Positions 8,233 through 16,918 of a DNA stretch of 64,000 bases are shown in pieces. Numbering within the stretch: the first letter of the stretch is position 1; every line of letters begins with the position of its first letter. A program made the position numbers and the translations under genes. This DNA comes from Rhodospirillaceae bacterium (lineage in GTDB: Bacteria; Pseudomonadota; Alphaproteobacteria; Rhodospirillales; UBA2165), in the NCBI GenBank assembly GCA_018649725.1, contig JABIHH010000017.1:48542-112541 (forward strand), written 5' to 3'. A model generated the notes under the pieces. That model did no database searches. It was given only the letters and a program-made list of their open reading frames with translations, and was not told where the DNA came from.

Positions 8233-9150
8233 ATGACAAAAAAAATCGGCTATATCGGCCTCGGTGTCTTGGGCTCGGCGATGGTGCCAAATTTGATCGA
8301 GAGCGGCTTTGACGTCATTGGCTATGATGTGCGCCCGGAAGTCCTAGAGGAACTCGGCAAGCTCGGTATGGAAGGTGCAAGCTCGCCAAAAGATGCGGCA
8401 GAGCGCGCTGATGTTGTTGTCACCTGCCTGCCTTCCATTGAGGTTTTGATGGATGTCTATGGCGGCGCAGACGGCATCGATAAGGCGGACAAAAAGGGCC
8501 AGATCATTATTGAGACCAGCACTTTTCCTGTCGACGAGAAGGAAAAAGCCAAGACGCTCATGGACGCGGCAGGCAAACGCATGCTCGACTGTCCGGTCAG
8601 TGGCAACCGCATCTTGGCAGTGAAAAAACAACTCACAGCTTTTGGCAGTGGTGAAGAAGCGGCTTACAACGAGGTCGAAGATGTCATCCAGGGTTTCGCC
8701 AGCCGGACGTTTTATGTCGGCGAATTTGGCAGCGGTATGAAAATGAAATTCTGCGCCAATATCCTCAATCTCGTGCATAACTCTGTTGCCGCTGAAGTTA
8801 TGGTGCTCGGTATGAAGTCCGGCCTTGATCCTGAAATGATCCATAATGTGATCAGCGGGTCTGGCTCGAGCTCGTCGATGTTTGAGACCCGCGGGGCCAT
8901 GATGGCCAATAACAATTACGATCATGAAGGCATGAATTTCTCGGTGCCGATCAAGGATTCCCGCTTTATCTCGGATCACGCCCACAAAATGCAAGTGCCG
9001 ACACCGATCTACCATGTCGCATTGCAATCTTATTATGCTGCCATCGCGCAAGGTCATTTCGACGAAGATGCAGCAGCCGTCTGCGCCGCGATGGAACGCG
9101 CCGCTAATTTTGAACGTCCAAAGGATGAGAAAAAAACCAATGAGTTCTAA
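8233..9150 (+). CDS. 3-hydroxyisobutyrate dehydrogenase family oxidoreductase (copy 1)
   Basis: NAD(P)-dependent beta-hydroxyacid dehydrogenase of 305 aa. The Rossmann motif is GYIGLGVLGSAMVPNL at the N-terminus; the substrate loop is DCPVSGNRI and the catalytic lysine lies in GSGMKMKFCANIL. Substrates in the family include 3-hydroxyisobutyrate, tartronate semialdehyde and related acids. GAGGAGAA lies 7 bases before the ATG. It is followed by a paralogous enzyme with almost no gap, so the two may act on successive or alternative substrates of the pathway controlled by the neighbouring GntR protein. Confidence 0.9.
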   Translation: MTKKIGYIGLGVLGSAMVPNLIESGFDVIGYDVRPEVLEELGKLGMEGASSPKDAAERADVVVTCLPSIEVLMDVYGGADGIDKADKKGQIIIETSTFPVDEKEKAKTLMDAAGKRMLDCPVSGNRILAVKKQLTAFGSGEEAAYNEVEDVIQGFASRTFYVGEFGSGMKMKFCANILNLVHNSVAAEVMVLGMKSGLDPEMIHNVISGSGSSSSMFETRGAMMANNNYDHEGMNFSVPIKDSRFISDHAHKMQVPTPIYHVALQSYYAAIAQGHFDEDAAAVCAAMERAANFERPKDEKKTNEF

Positions 9151-10099
9151 ACCAAAAAAGAAAGTAATAAAAAAGCCAGCAAAAGAATCCGTCTACAAAG
9201 TCGGTGTCATCGGTCTCGGCAATATGGGCCGAGGCATTGCTAAAAACCTGATCAAAGCCGGCAATGAAGTCTTTGTCTGGGATATCTCAGAAGAGGCCCG
9301 CAAGCCTTATGCTAGAAAGGCGACCATCGCCGAGCCGCATGAAATGGCCGGAAAATGTCAGATGGTGATCTTTGTCGTTCCGGGCTCACCAGAAATCGAT
9401 GCCATGCTCAAAGGCAAAAACAGCATGCTCGCCAAACCAAAACGCGGATTGGTTTTGTATGATTTTACAACATCTGATCCGGTCTACACCAAGAAGCTCG
9501 CCAAGCGGGCTGCTAAAAAAGGCGTCACTTATATGGATGCCGGCATGACCGGCGGCGGCGCACAAGGGGCCGATGAGGGCACCATGACACTAATGATCGG
9601 CGGCGATACAAAAGTCTTCAAACGCACCGCACCGATGCTGGCGCCGGTAGCCAAAAAGCTTATCCATCTCGGCGCAAGCGGAACCGGCCACACCATGAAG
9701 GTGGTCCATAATATGATCACCCATACCAACTTCTTTGCCCTCAGTGAGGCCGCTCATCTCGGTCGGCGCGCCGGCATCAAGCTGGAAGATTTGATTGAAG
9801 TGTTTAACAACGGCAACGCCCGCAGCTTCATCTCCGAGCGCCGCTTTCCAGATCACATTATCTCCGAAACCTGGGATGGCCGGTCCAGGGTCTACAATCT
9901 CAACAAAGATGTCGGCATGGCGATCGCACTGGCTGACAAGTTGGGCGCGACTGTGAATATCGGCCGCGACACCTACGCCTATATCCAAGAAGCCGTCCGC
10001 CAAGGCCGCTCTGAAGAGGACTTCACCCGGCTCTATCCAGATTTAGAGAAGCTGGATAAGAAGAAAAAAGCTAAGAAGAAAACTAAGAAAAAAAAGTAA
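9140..10099 (+). CDS. 3-hydroxyisobutyrate dehydrogenase family oxidoreductase (copy 2), Lys-rich ends
   Basis: Second beta-hydroxyacid dehydrogenase. The Rossmann motif is GVIGLGNMGRGIAKNL, the substrate loop DAGMTGGGAQG, and the catalytic-lysine region GHTMKVVHNMI. The frame is open from 9014, but the ATG at 9140 is preceded by AAGGATGAG and overlaps the previous gene only at its end. Oddly, both ends carry lysine-rich extensions (KPKKKVIKKPAKE at the start; KKKKAKKKTKKKK at the finish), not part of the enzyme fold. These could promote nucleic-acid or membrane association, or simply be dispensable tails. Confidence 0.88.
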   Translation: MSSKPKKKVIKKPAKESVYKVGVIGLGNMGRGIAKNLIKAGNEVFVWDISEEARKPYARKATIAEPHEMAGKCQMVIFVVPGSPEIDAMLKGKNSMLAKPKRGLVLYDFTTSDPVYTKKLAKRAAKKGVTYMDAGMTGGGAQGADEGTMTLMIGGDTKVFKRTAPMLAPVAKKLIHLGASGTGHTMKVVHNMITHTNFFALSEAAHLGRRAGIKLEDLIEVFNNGNARSFISERRFPDHIISETWDGRSRVYNLNKDVGMAIALADKLGATVNIGRDTYAYIQEAVRQGRSEEDFTRLYPDLEKLDKKKKAKKKTKKKK

Positions 10100-10112
10100 G
10101 AATACCCACCTA

Positions 10113-10206
10113 GTCATCACCCTGGACTTGATCCAAGGTCCAGGAATCTTTCAACCAGCAGAGTATTTGTGAGAAAGTCTGGATTCTGGCCCCCGCCAGA
10201 ATGACG
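10113..10206. repeat. Dispersed nested palindrome, copy 2 (diverged)
   Basis: GTCATCACCCTGGACTTGAT.. paired with ..GGCCCCCGCCAGAATGACGA. The same architecture as copy 1 with base changes kept in stem positions, located between convergent genes. Confidence 0.75.
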
Positions 10207-10213
10207 ATGGGGA

Positions 10214-11137
10214 TTAGCTCATCGCCAGATCGACAAGCTCGTCACCAATGATCTTGCGTTGTTCATCGATGATCGGTGTGACGGCATCGACAAAGGCTTG
10301 ACGTTTCTCGTCACTCAGCTGGATGATGTCATTCTCAGCCGGGTCGAATTTTTTCAAAAGCTCGACATCTTCTTCAATCGCCAAGGCGCGCTGGGTTCGC
10401 GTGGCCTCCAGCGCCGCGTCATCGACGGCTTGACGCACTTCGTCGGGCCAGCCTTCATACAAGCCACGGTTCACGTAAAGCCCACAGACACCCAGGATGT
10501 GTCCGGTGAGCGTGATATAGCGATGATGTTTGTGGATGTCGAATTGATAGATATTGGTCAGCGGATTATCCTGGCCGTCGATGTCGCCGCTTTCCATCTC
10601 AGCAACGAATTGCTTGATGTTCATAATCACCGGCTCGAAGCCGAGGCGACGGTAGATACGGCCTTGGAATTCACTGGGCAGCGTGCGGGTACGAATACCC
10701 TCGCAGTCTTTGGGTTCCCGGATCGCCCGCACGCGATTGGAAAAATGCCGATAACCGTTATCCCAGAAATGCAGAATCTTGAGATTAGGATGCGCTGCTT
10801 CAATCGCCATCTTGATGCGATCGCCCAACTCGCCATCGAGCTTGGCATAAGCCTTTTCCCGGTCATTGAAGACAAAAGGTAAGTCCAGCACACTGACCAT
10901 CGGGAGCTCGGACGAGAAATAATTGGTCGACATATAACAGAAGGTCAGTTCGCCGCTTTCGGTCAGGGTAATAAGGTCGCCTGTCTTGTGGCCAAAGACC
11001 GTAATGTCATTATCCAGAACATAGTCGACATTGCCGCTCAAGCGCTCTTTCAGCCCATCTCCCAGCGCTGCGCCAGCTCGGGTGTGGATTGAAATCGGTG
11101 TTTGATAACCACCAAAGCGGAAAGATAAGTCAGACAT
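10214..11137 (-). CDS. DctP-like TRAP solute-binding protein without signal peptide
   Basis: A 307 aa protein with the DctP fold: an N-terminal lobe up to LPMVSVLDLPFVF, the family arginine region GIRTRTLPSEF, and the FVAEMESGDIDGQDNPLTNI ligand segment. DctP proteins bind carboxylates in the periplasm, but this one starts MSDLSFRFGGYQTPIS directly at the mature domain, with no hydrophobic leader. The start is supported by GGGGGAGC 8 bases upstream. No DctQ or DctM genes are present. It may be a cytoplasmic ligand-binding or chaperone protein, or exported by an unrecognised route. Confidence 0.85.
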   Translation of the reverse strand: MSDLSFRFGGYQTPISIHTRAGAALGDGLKERLSGNVDYVLDNDITVFGHKTGDLITLTESGELTFCYMSTNYFSSELPMVSVLDLPFVFNDREKAYAKLDGELGDRIKMAIEAAHPNLKILHFWDNGYRHFSNRVRAIREPKDCEGIRTRTLPSEFQGRIYRRLGFEPVIMNIKQFVAEMESGDIDGQDNPLTNIYQFDIHKHHRYITLTGHILGVCGLYVNRGLYEGWPDEVRQAVDDAALEATRTQRALAIEEDVELLKKFDPAENDIIQLSDEKRQAFVDAVTPIIDEQRKIIGDELVDLAMS

Positions 11138-11179
11138 AATTCAGCTCCCCCATTTTTTTATTATACTAGCTGCCGCATA

Positions 11180-11215
11180 AGAAAATGGCACCCCTCATTT
11201 CTGAGGGATGCCATT
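11180..11215 (-). terminator. Rho-independent terminator after tctC
   Basis: AATGGCA / TGCCATT outer stem plus CCCTCA / TGAGGG inner stem with one mismatch and a 4-base loop, followed on the minus strand by TTTTC. It separates tctC from the dctP-like gene. Confidence 0.75.
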
Positions 11216-11240
11216 AATTCTTTGGTCTAAGATCTGATGA

Positions 11241-12206
11241 TTATTTTTTCATCAAGCCTTGAACCATCGCTTTGTAAGCTTTGCTTTGTGCAGGACGTTG
11301 CTTTTCGTAAGCAGGACCTGTCTCATAATCGGTGATTTCACCGATCGCTTTAATCAAGCGCTTGTAGGTTTTGTGACCTTGCAGTTTCGTCATTGCTGAA
11401 CGAAGTTTTGCTAGACGGTCAGCCGGAATGCCGCGTGGTGCCATAAGCACACGATGCATCAGGCCAATGTCTGAGGTGTAGCCAAGATCTTTAAAAGTAG
11501 GCACGCCTTTAAACGCTGTTTTCTGACCAGCAGAAATAAGTACGCGGACTTTTTTACCTTGAGCTTTAATTGTTGATTTAAACTGGAAAGTAAAATCAGC
11601 TTCTTTAGCCAAGAAACCACGCAAAGAAGGTCCGCCGCCTTTATAAGGCACCATGACGATGTTCTTTACGATACCAGCTTCAGTGAAGAGTTGCAGCGCC
11701 GGAGCATGGGTTGCACCCCAGTTACCTGAGTGAGCAAACTTCAACTTGCCTGGGTTCTTTTTAGCATAAGCAACCAATTGGCCCCAAGTCTTGAACGGGC
11801 TATCAGCACGCACGATGACGGAGAAGCTACCGGAGTTCAGCTTACCAACCGTGACGAAATCTTTATCCGTGTTATACGGCAATTTCTTCACATGCTTTTG
11901 CAGCTGATCATAGTAGTTATGAGTGAAAATCAAGGTATAGCCGTCTGGCTTAGAACGTGCGGCAGCAGCCGTACCAACTTGACCAGATGCACCAGGCATC
12001 AATTTCACGATGATTGCGTTACCAAGAAATTCTGGAATGACACTGGTGAACACACGCGCATTACGATCGTGCGAACCACCAGCACCCAAAGGCAGAATCA
12101 TGGTGATTGGTTTTTCTGGATACCCAGCCGCTTTAAGGGTGTCGATTGACATTCCCAAAGCAAGAACCGTCCCCAGAACGAGTTTTATAACATTGCGTAT
12201 CCGCAT
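11241..12206 (-). CDS. tctC: Tripartite tricarboxylate transporter binding protein
   Basis: Periplasmic solute-binding protein of the TctC (Bug) family, 321 aa. The signal peptide is MRIRNVIKLVLGTVLALGMS.. with cleavage near LKAAG; the mature start GYPEKPITMILPLGAGGSHD is characteristic. An AGAGGAAAAG lies just before the ATG at 12206, which is preferable to the upstream start at 12230. It captures a carboxylate for the TctA/TctB membrane pair encoded behind it. It has its own promoter region with a GntR-type box and ends at a terminator, which fits high, separately controlled expression. Confidence 0.92.
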   Translation of the reverse strand: MRIRNVIKLVLGTVLALGMSIDTLKAAGYPEKPITMILPLGAGGSHDRNARVFTSVIPEFLGNAIIVKLMPGASGQVGTAAAARSKPDGYTLIFTHNYYDQLQKHVKKLPYNTDKDFVTVGKLNSGSFSVIVRADSPFKTWGQLVAYAKKNPGKLKFAHSGNWGATHAPALQLFTEAGIVKNIVMVPYKGGGPSLRGFLAKEADFTFQFKSTIKAQGKKVRVLISAGQKTAFKGVPTFKDLGYTSDIGLMHRVLMAPRGIPADRLAKLRSAMTKLQGHKTYKRLIKAIGEITDYETGPAYEKQRPAQSKAYKAMVQGLMKK

Positions 12207-12294
12207 TTTCTTTTCCTCTCTGTAGTACATTTAAAAAATTTTCACTCTCTAACCTATCGGTTCAAAGAGCGCTTTAATTTCCCCTTAAAACAAC

Positions 12295-12306
12295 TCTTAT
12301 ATAAGA
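12295..12306. promoter_or_regulatory. GntR-type palindromic box 2 (tctC)
   Basis: TCTTATATAAGA, perfect 12 bp palindrome, about 90 bp upstream of the tctC start. Confidence 0.8.
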
Positions 12307-12410
12307 CATCAGGGGCAAAGCCTTCGTCAAGCCCTAATACCTCACAAATCCAGACATAATTGTGAGAATTGTTCGGTATTAGAACCATTTAGTAATTCCT
12401 GTTTTCTAAA

Positions 12411-13916
12411 TTACTCCTCAGTACCAAACTGTTTTCGAAGCCGTGTAGAGCGTCGCCACATCAAGAATGTTACGATCGGCGTGAGGGCAAAAATAACGCC
12501 GGTAATCGGTCTTTCAAACAGCATGTAGCTGAACAGATGACCGCTCGAGAGCGTTACACTTTGGCCGAAGGAGTATTCCAGCGTTGGCCCCAAAATAAAG
12601 CCCATCGCCATCGGTGTCACATCGAAGTGCAGCTTTTTAGCGATATAGCCAAAGGCACCAAAGAACACCAAGACGGCGAGGTCGAAAGGTTGCGCGCGGA
12701 ACACCCACGAGCCGGCAAAGGCAAAAACCAGTGTTAGCGGCAGCAGGAAGGATTTTCGGATCGTCACCACTTTGGCGAAGAACGGAATACAGACATAACC
12801 GATGCCGAGGAACAAAATATTGGCAATCACCATCGCGATCAAAATCGCATACACCAACGCGCCTTGTTCTTCCATCAATTGCGGACCGGGTCGCATGCCT
12901 TGCGCGATGAAAGCACCAACCAAAATAACTGTCAGATTGTCGCCTGGGATACCCAGTGTCAGCAGGGGCACCAAGGTTGGGCCGTTCACTGCATTATTGG
13001 CACATTCGGCAGCGGCTACACCCTCAAGCTCACCCTGGCCAAAAGTCTCCGGGTGGGTTGAGGCCGATTTCGCCGCCGCATAACCCATAAAGGCGGCCAC
13101 AACTTGGCCAACACCTGGGATCATACCGATTGAGGTGCCAATCATCGTTGAGCGAACAAGTGTCCGACCAACGCCTTTAAATTCAGCCCAGGTCAAGCGC
13201 TCACCGCTCACTTTAAGGTCTTCGGCTTTGATCAACGAAGACGCTTTCTTTTCAATATTGGTGAAAATTTCCGGCAGAGCAAAGACGCCGATCAGCATTG
13301 GCAACAAAGGAATGCCAGCTTCGATCTGCGGAATACCGAGCGAGAAACGCGACAGCGCGCCAATCGGATCCTGGCCGATCATGCCAAAGAACAGGCCGAC
13401 GACCAGCATCAACAAGCCTTTGACGAAGACGCCACTTGAGGTTGCTGAAATAACAATCAGCGCCAACAACAAAATCGCCGCCAGTTCTGGCGGGCCTAAC
13501 AGTAGCGCCACGGCCGCAATAGGACCTATCAGAGCAATTGTAAAAAGATCACTGGAAAGATCGCCGGCAACGGATGAGAACAGCGCCATCTCAAGGGCTT
13601 TGCGCGCTTGACCTTTTTTGGTCAACGCTGGCCCATCGAAGGTTGTTGCCACCGCCGCTCCGGTGCCGGGCATGGAAACCAAAATAGCTGGGATTGAGCC
13701 ACCATAAATGCCGCCTTTATAGACGCCGATCAAGAAGGGAATGCCCAGCAGTGGATCCAGGAAGAATGAGATTGGCAACAGGATTGCCATCGCCATCAAG
13801 GTCGTAAAGCCGGGCAGCGCGCCGACAAACATACCTAAGAATAACCCGCCCGACATATAGATCATGGTGTCTAGACGAAACGCGAGGCCGACACCTTCAA
13901 GGAACACTTCAAACAT
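12411..13916 (-). CDS. tctA: Tripartite tricarboxylate transporter large permease
   Basis: Inner-membrane TctA protein of 501 aa with about 11-12 hydrophobic segments. Family sequences include GALPGFTTLMAMAILLP near the N-terminus, YKGGIYGGSIPAILVSMPG (about residues 66-84), and a second half-repeat around GMIPGVGQVVAAFMGY and LGIPGDNLTVILVGAF. It works with TctB and the periplasmic TctC as a secondary importer of carboxylates. It lies 41 bp behind tctB in the Gfo/Idh-tctB-tctA operon. Confidence 0.94.
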   Translation of the reverse strand: MFEVFLEGVGLAFRLDTMIYMSGGLFLGMFVGALPGFTTLMAMAILLPISFFLDPLLGIPFLIGVYKGGIYGGSIPAILVSMPGTGAAVATTFDGPALTKKGQARKALEMALFSSVAGDLSSDLFTIALIGPIAAVALLLGPPELAAILLLALIVISATSSGVFVKGLLMLVVGLFFGMIGQDPIGALSRFSLGIPQIEAGIPLLPMLIGVFALPEIFTNIEKKASSLIKAEDLKVSGERLTWAEFKGVGRTLVRSTMIGTSIGMIPGVGQVVAAFMGYAAAKSASTHPETFGQGELEGVAAAECANNAVNGPTLVPLLTLGIPGDNLTVILVGAFIAQGMRPGPQLMEEQGALVYAILIAMVIANILFLGIGYVCIPFFAKVVTIRKSFLLPLTLVFAFAGSWVFRAQPFDLAVLVFFGAFGYIAKKLHFDVTPMAMGFILGPTLEYSFGQSVTLSSGHLFSYMLFERPITGVIFALTPIVTFLMWRRSTRLRKQFGTEE

Positions 13917-13957
13917 TTAGTTTCTATGCTCCAAATTCTTATATAATCGGTCGATAA

Positions 13958-14479
13958 TCAAATAAGCGACCAATGGGTCAGCGGGTAAATATCGATTGGG
14001 AATGGCGGTAGTTCCACCAATAGCAGACGCCGGAATGTGGCGAATACCACCACCGGCAAAGTGATGCTGATGAGAACGCCAACCAAGTAATTGCGATTGC
14101 CAAAGTAAGTCGACATGGCAAAAATCATGATCGCACTGCCAAGCACAAAGCCAAGATTAACCATGAGCGGCACATAGATTGCCATCATCACTAACGTAAC
14201 GGCCACGTTGACAATTGCCTCTTTATTGAGATTTTTCAGTTCATTGACCTGATCAATGGACCTACTTTTATAGAGGAACCAAACGCCCAAAATAACCATG
14301 CAAATAGCCGCAATCTGCGGGAAAAGCTCCGGCGGCAGATTGAACTGGCCAACGGATAGCTGAATAAGCGGTTTATCGATTTGGCTCGGTATCACGATAT
14401 AGAGAAAGACACCGAGGGCGATAAATAGAATTGCCGCTACCGTATTGAAGTTAAATTTCTTTTCGACAATTTGATCCAT
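13958..14479 (-). CDS. tctB: Tripartite tricarboxylate transporter small permease
   Basis: Inner-membrane protein of 173 aa with four predicted helices (AAILFIALGVFLYIVIP; PQIAAICMVILGVWFLY; NVAVTLVMMAIYVPLMV; GVLISITLPVVVFATF), the size and topology of TctB. It is encoded between the Gfo/Idh gene (33 bp before) and tctA in one minus-strand operon. The start is preceded by TTGGACC at a slightly long distance. Confidence 0.9.
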   Translation of the reverse strand: MDQIVEKKFNFNTVAAILFIALGVFLYIVIPSQIDKPLIQLSVGQFNLPPELFPQIAAICMVILGVWFLYKSRSIDQVNELKNLNKEAIVNVAVTLVMMAIYVPLMVNLGFVLGSAIMIFAMSTYFGNRNYLVGVLISITLPVVVFATFRRLLLVELPPFPIDIYPLTHWSLI

Positions 14480-14512
14480 GATCTAGGTCCAATTTTGTTT
14501 CTCTCGCTTTGT

Positions 14513-15577
14513 TTAACTGGCGATCCGAATTGATGACATGTCTGTTGAATTCAACGGCAAGGTTACCGGCTCATTGCGCTCAACCGACAAATCAGCCGCC
14601 ATATAGACTTCCATGACTTGGCGCGCTTGCTGCGGCGTCACCATAACCGGCTTGTCCATCGCAACAGCTTCCAAGAAGTGAACGCCTTCATTATGCATCG
14701 GTCCGGCGAAGACATGCTCAACCTGCTCACCCGGCATTGACGACATTGGCAAGCGAATACCATTTTCCATCGTGTTTAAAACCACATCTCTGTGAGTATC
14801 ATCGATGGTCAGCATACCTTTGGTGCCGGAGAACTCGACCCAGGTACCGGAAAAATTGGGATGGCCGGGAGGGGCCGACCAGCACGCACCAACCGTAATA
14901 ACCACACCATTATCCAGCGTCACCATGGTCCATTGCGCATCTTCAAGGCCCGTAACATCCTTCATCGCGCCATAGGCTGATTGCGAGTAGACCCGGACCG
15001 GCTTGGCCGGCTCCAAGCACCACAACAGAAAATCAAGATCGTGCGTTGCTTCCATTGCCGCCGGCGAAAGTTTAATACGTTGACCGATTTTAGTGCCGAG
15101 ACCACGCGTAATATAGCGGCTAACGAGACCAGCAACCGGCGCCCCGATGGTACCATCATTCAAACATTTCTTGAGATAGGCAAATTTGTGATTGAAACGC
15201 TGGGAATAACCAACGGTGAATTTGACCCCGTTGGCCTCAGCTAAATCAACCAACGTATCGGCTTCGCCCAAAGTCAGCGACAAGGGTTTTTCCATAAACA
15301 CATGTTTACCGGTCTCAAGGCAATGCTTTGCCATTGGGAAATGAATGTCTTCCGGCGTCGCTGAAATGAAAAATGCATCAATGTCATCATTTTTCAGCAT
15401 CTCGTGGTAATCGAGTGTCGCCGAAGCAGCATTTGTCAGTTCTTGAACTTCGGCTAGACGGTCAGGCCGGATCTCACAAATATGAAGATCTTTAACAAGG
15501 GGATTAGCCGCGCAAGTGTTCGCGCGAATACCGCCGCACCAACCTGTTCCGATGATACCAACATTGATCTGCTTCAT
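14513..15577 (-). CDS. Gfo/Idh/MocA family oxidoreductase (copy 2)
   Basis: NAD(P)-dependent dehydrogenase, 354 aa. Rossmann motif GIIGTGWCGGIRANTC; family lysine motif EKPLSLTLG at about residue 95; active-site region MEATHDLDFLLWCLE. It heads the operon with tctB and tctA, so its substrate, or a product made from it, is probably what TctABC imports. Two perfect GntR-type boxes lie 94 and 131 bp upstream of the start. Confidence 0.9.
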   Translation of the reverse strand: MKQINVGIIGTGWCGGIRANTCAANPLVKDLHICEIRPDRLAEVQELTNAASATLDYHEMLKNDDIDAFFISATPEDIHFPMAKHCLETGKHVFMEKPLSLTLGEADTLVDLAEANGVKFTVGYSQRFNHKFAYLKKCLNDGTIGAPVAGLVSRYITRGLGTKIGQRIKLSPAAMEATHDLDFLLWCLEPAKPVRVYSQSAYGAMKDVTGLEDAQWTMVTLDNGVVITVGACWSAPPGHPNFSGTWVEFSGTKGMLTIDDTHRDVVLNTMENGIRLPMSSMPGEQVEHVFAGPMHNEGVHFLEAVAMDKPVMVTPQQARQVMEVYMAADLSVERNEPVTLPLNSTDMSSIRIAS

Positions 15578-15670
15578 TTTATTTTATTCCTTTGTTATGG
15601 AGTTCCACGAAAAGAAACCTCGCGGGTATAAGCCCCATTCGTCCCTGATGTTTTTTTTAATTTCTGCTCA

Positions 15671-15684
15671 GTCTTATATAAGAC
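15671..15684. promoter_or_regulatory. GntR-type palindromic box 3 (Gfo/Idh-tctBA, proximal)
   Basis: GTCTTATATAAGAC, perfect 14 bp palindrome, 94 bp before the dehydrogenase start. Its centre lies 37 bp from that of box 4, allowing cooperative binding or a small loop. Confidence 0.85.
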
Positions 15685-15707
15685 CTAACTGTGCTGTCAA
15701 GAACTGA

Positions 15708-15721
15708 GTCTTATATAAGAC
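15708..15721. promoter_or_regulatory. GntR-type palindromic box 4 (Gfo/Idh-tctBA, distal)
   Basis: Second perfect GTCTTATATAAGAC. Its last base is the first base of the stop codon of the mauG-like gene, which is also read leftward towards it. Confidence 0.85.
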
Positions 15722-16911
15722 TACTTCGGCGGAGATAGCAGCCCTTTTTTAGCTTCTACCGGTCCTTCTAGGGTATTTAAAAATTTTGCAAGCTGGCCTA
15801 GTTGCTGACCCGACAAACCGAGTTTAATAAGCTCGCTTTGGCCAATACGGGCTTTGGGCGCTCTATTATAGTGATCGAGAACATCTCTAAGAGATTTAAA
15901 TTGTCCGGCATGCATATAGGGAGCTGTCTTTGAAAGATTGCGCAAAGTCGGGGTTTTAAACGCGCCCAGTAATTCTGAGCCGCCCTTTTTAGCAAAATTT
16001 ATTTCCGAACAAAGGGCCAGCGGCGAATCACTGAACCGGCTTTGACAATTAAATTCGTCGTTGAGAACCTGAGAGACACCTTGGCTACGGCCCTTGTCCG
16101 ATGACGGCAGGCCGGTATTGTGAAAATCCGTATTGGCAAAAAGCGGCCCGTTGTGACAGCGTAGGCAATTGGCTTCACCGATAAACAATTTTAATCCGGC
16201 CCGCTCGTCTGGCGACAATTGGGATTTTTTCGCCGGTTCAACATTGTGCAATATCGCTGCCGCGTAAAAATCAAATTTCCCGGGTCCGGGTAAAATCTTG
16301 CGCTCATAGGCGGCAATGGCTTTGCCAAGATTTGCAAAAGCCCGCGTTATGCCCTCTTGGTCCTTCAACTTAGGCATAGCACCAAAAATATTTTCATAGC
16401 GCTTTTTGTAATCTGCATCCTGGCGGATGAGGTTCACAGCTTGGGCCCGGGTAAAACCGTGTTCCAGAGGGTTTTCTATCGGCCCTAAGGCCTGCGCCCA
16501 TAGGCTATCTTTGCGCCCATCCCAAAACAGCCACGGACTATATGCGCTGCCGATAATTGTCGGCGTATTGCGATCAGTTATGCCGATGCCTTTAGCGACT
16601 TTCACGCCATCCGAAAAGTTTAAGATCGGAATATGACACGTTGCACAGGCAACCGTGCCGGTCTTGCTCAAGCGTTTATCGAAAAACAGACGGTGGCCGA
16701 GTGCAACAGCGCGGGCGTCGTCAGCAAATTTATTTGATGGATCAGGTGGGACCGGGGCGAGGCTGCCCAGCCAGAGCGACCGAATCGCGGCGCGCTCTTC
16801 CTCTGACCATTTGTCGCTACTCATGCCGGTTCGGCTGCCAATAAGGATGACCGCCGCGATGCCTGAAAATAGGATCAGAAAATAAACCAGATAAAAACGG
16901 CGCATGTTCAT
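15721..16911 (-). CDS. Di-heme cytochrome c peroxidase, MauG/CcpA family
   Basis: Periplasmic, membrane-anchored di-heme protein of 396 aa. An N-terminal hydrophobic anchor (FYLVYFLILFSGIAAVILIG) precedes two c-type heme sites, CATCH (about residue 92) and CLRCH (about residue 252). The family sequences LGHRLFFDKRLSKTGTVAC and APYMHAGQFKSLRDVLDHY are present; members reduce peroxide or carry out high-valent heme oxidation. It lies 7 bp behind the YtkA-like gene in one operon. The substrate is unknown, and no methylamine dehydrogenase genes are in view. Confidence 0.92.
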   Translation of the reverse strand: MNMRRFYLVYFLILFSGIAAVILIGSRTGMSSDKWSEEERAAIRSLWLGSLAPVPPDPSNKFADDARAVALGHRLFFDKRLSKTGTVACATCHIPILNFSDGVKVAKGIGITDRNTPTIIGSAYSPWLFWDGRKDSLWAQALGPIENPLEHGFTRAQAVNLIRQDADYKKRYENIFGAMPKLKDQEGITRAFANLGKAIAAYERKILPGPGKFDFYAAAILHNVEPAKKSQLSPDERAGLKLFIGEANCLRCHNGPLFANTDFHNTGLPSSDKGRSQGVSQVLNDEFNCQSRFSDSPLALCSEINFAKKGGSELLGAFKTPTLRNLSKTAPYMHAGQFKSLRDVLDHYNRAPKARIGQSELIKLGLSGQQLGQLAKFLNTLEGPVEAKKGLLSPPK

Positions 16912-16918
16912 GGTGACT

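Noticed and set aside
8344..9057. 237-codon open frame antisense to the dehydrogenase at 8233
   Set aside because: Fully antisense to a conserved enzyme and rich in His/Arg from the complementary frame; no ribosome site or family match.
13937..13948. Additional GntR box (TCTTATATAATC) between tctB and tctA
   Set aside because: The last two bases break the palindrome and the site is inside an operon; probably chance or a relic.
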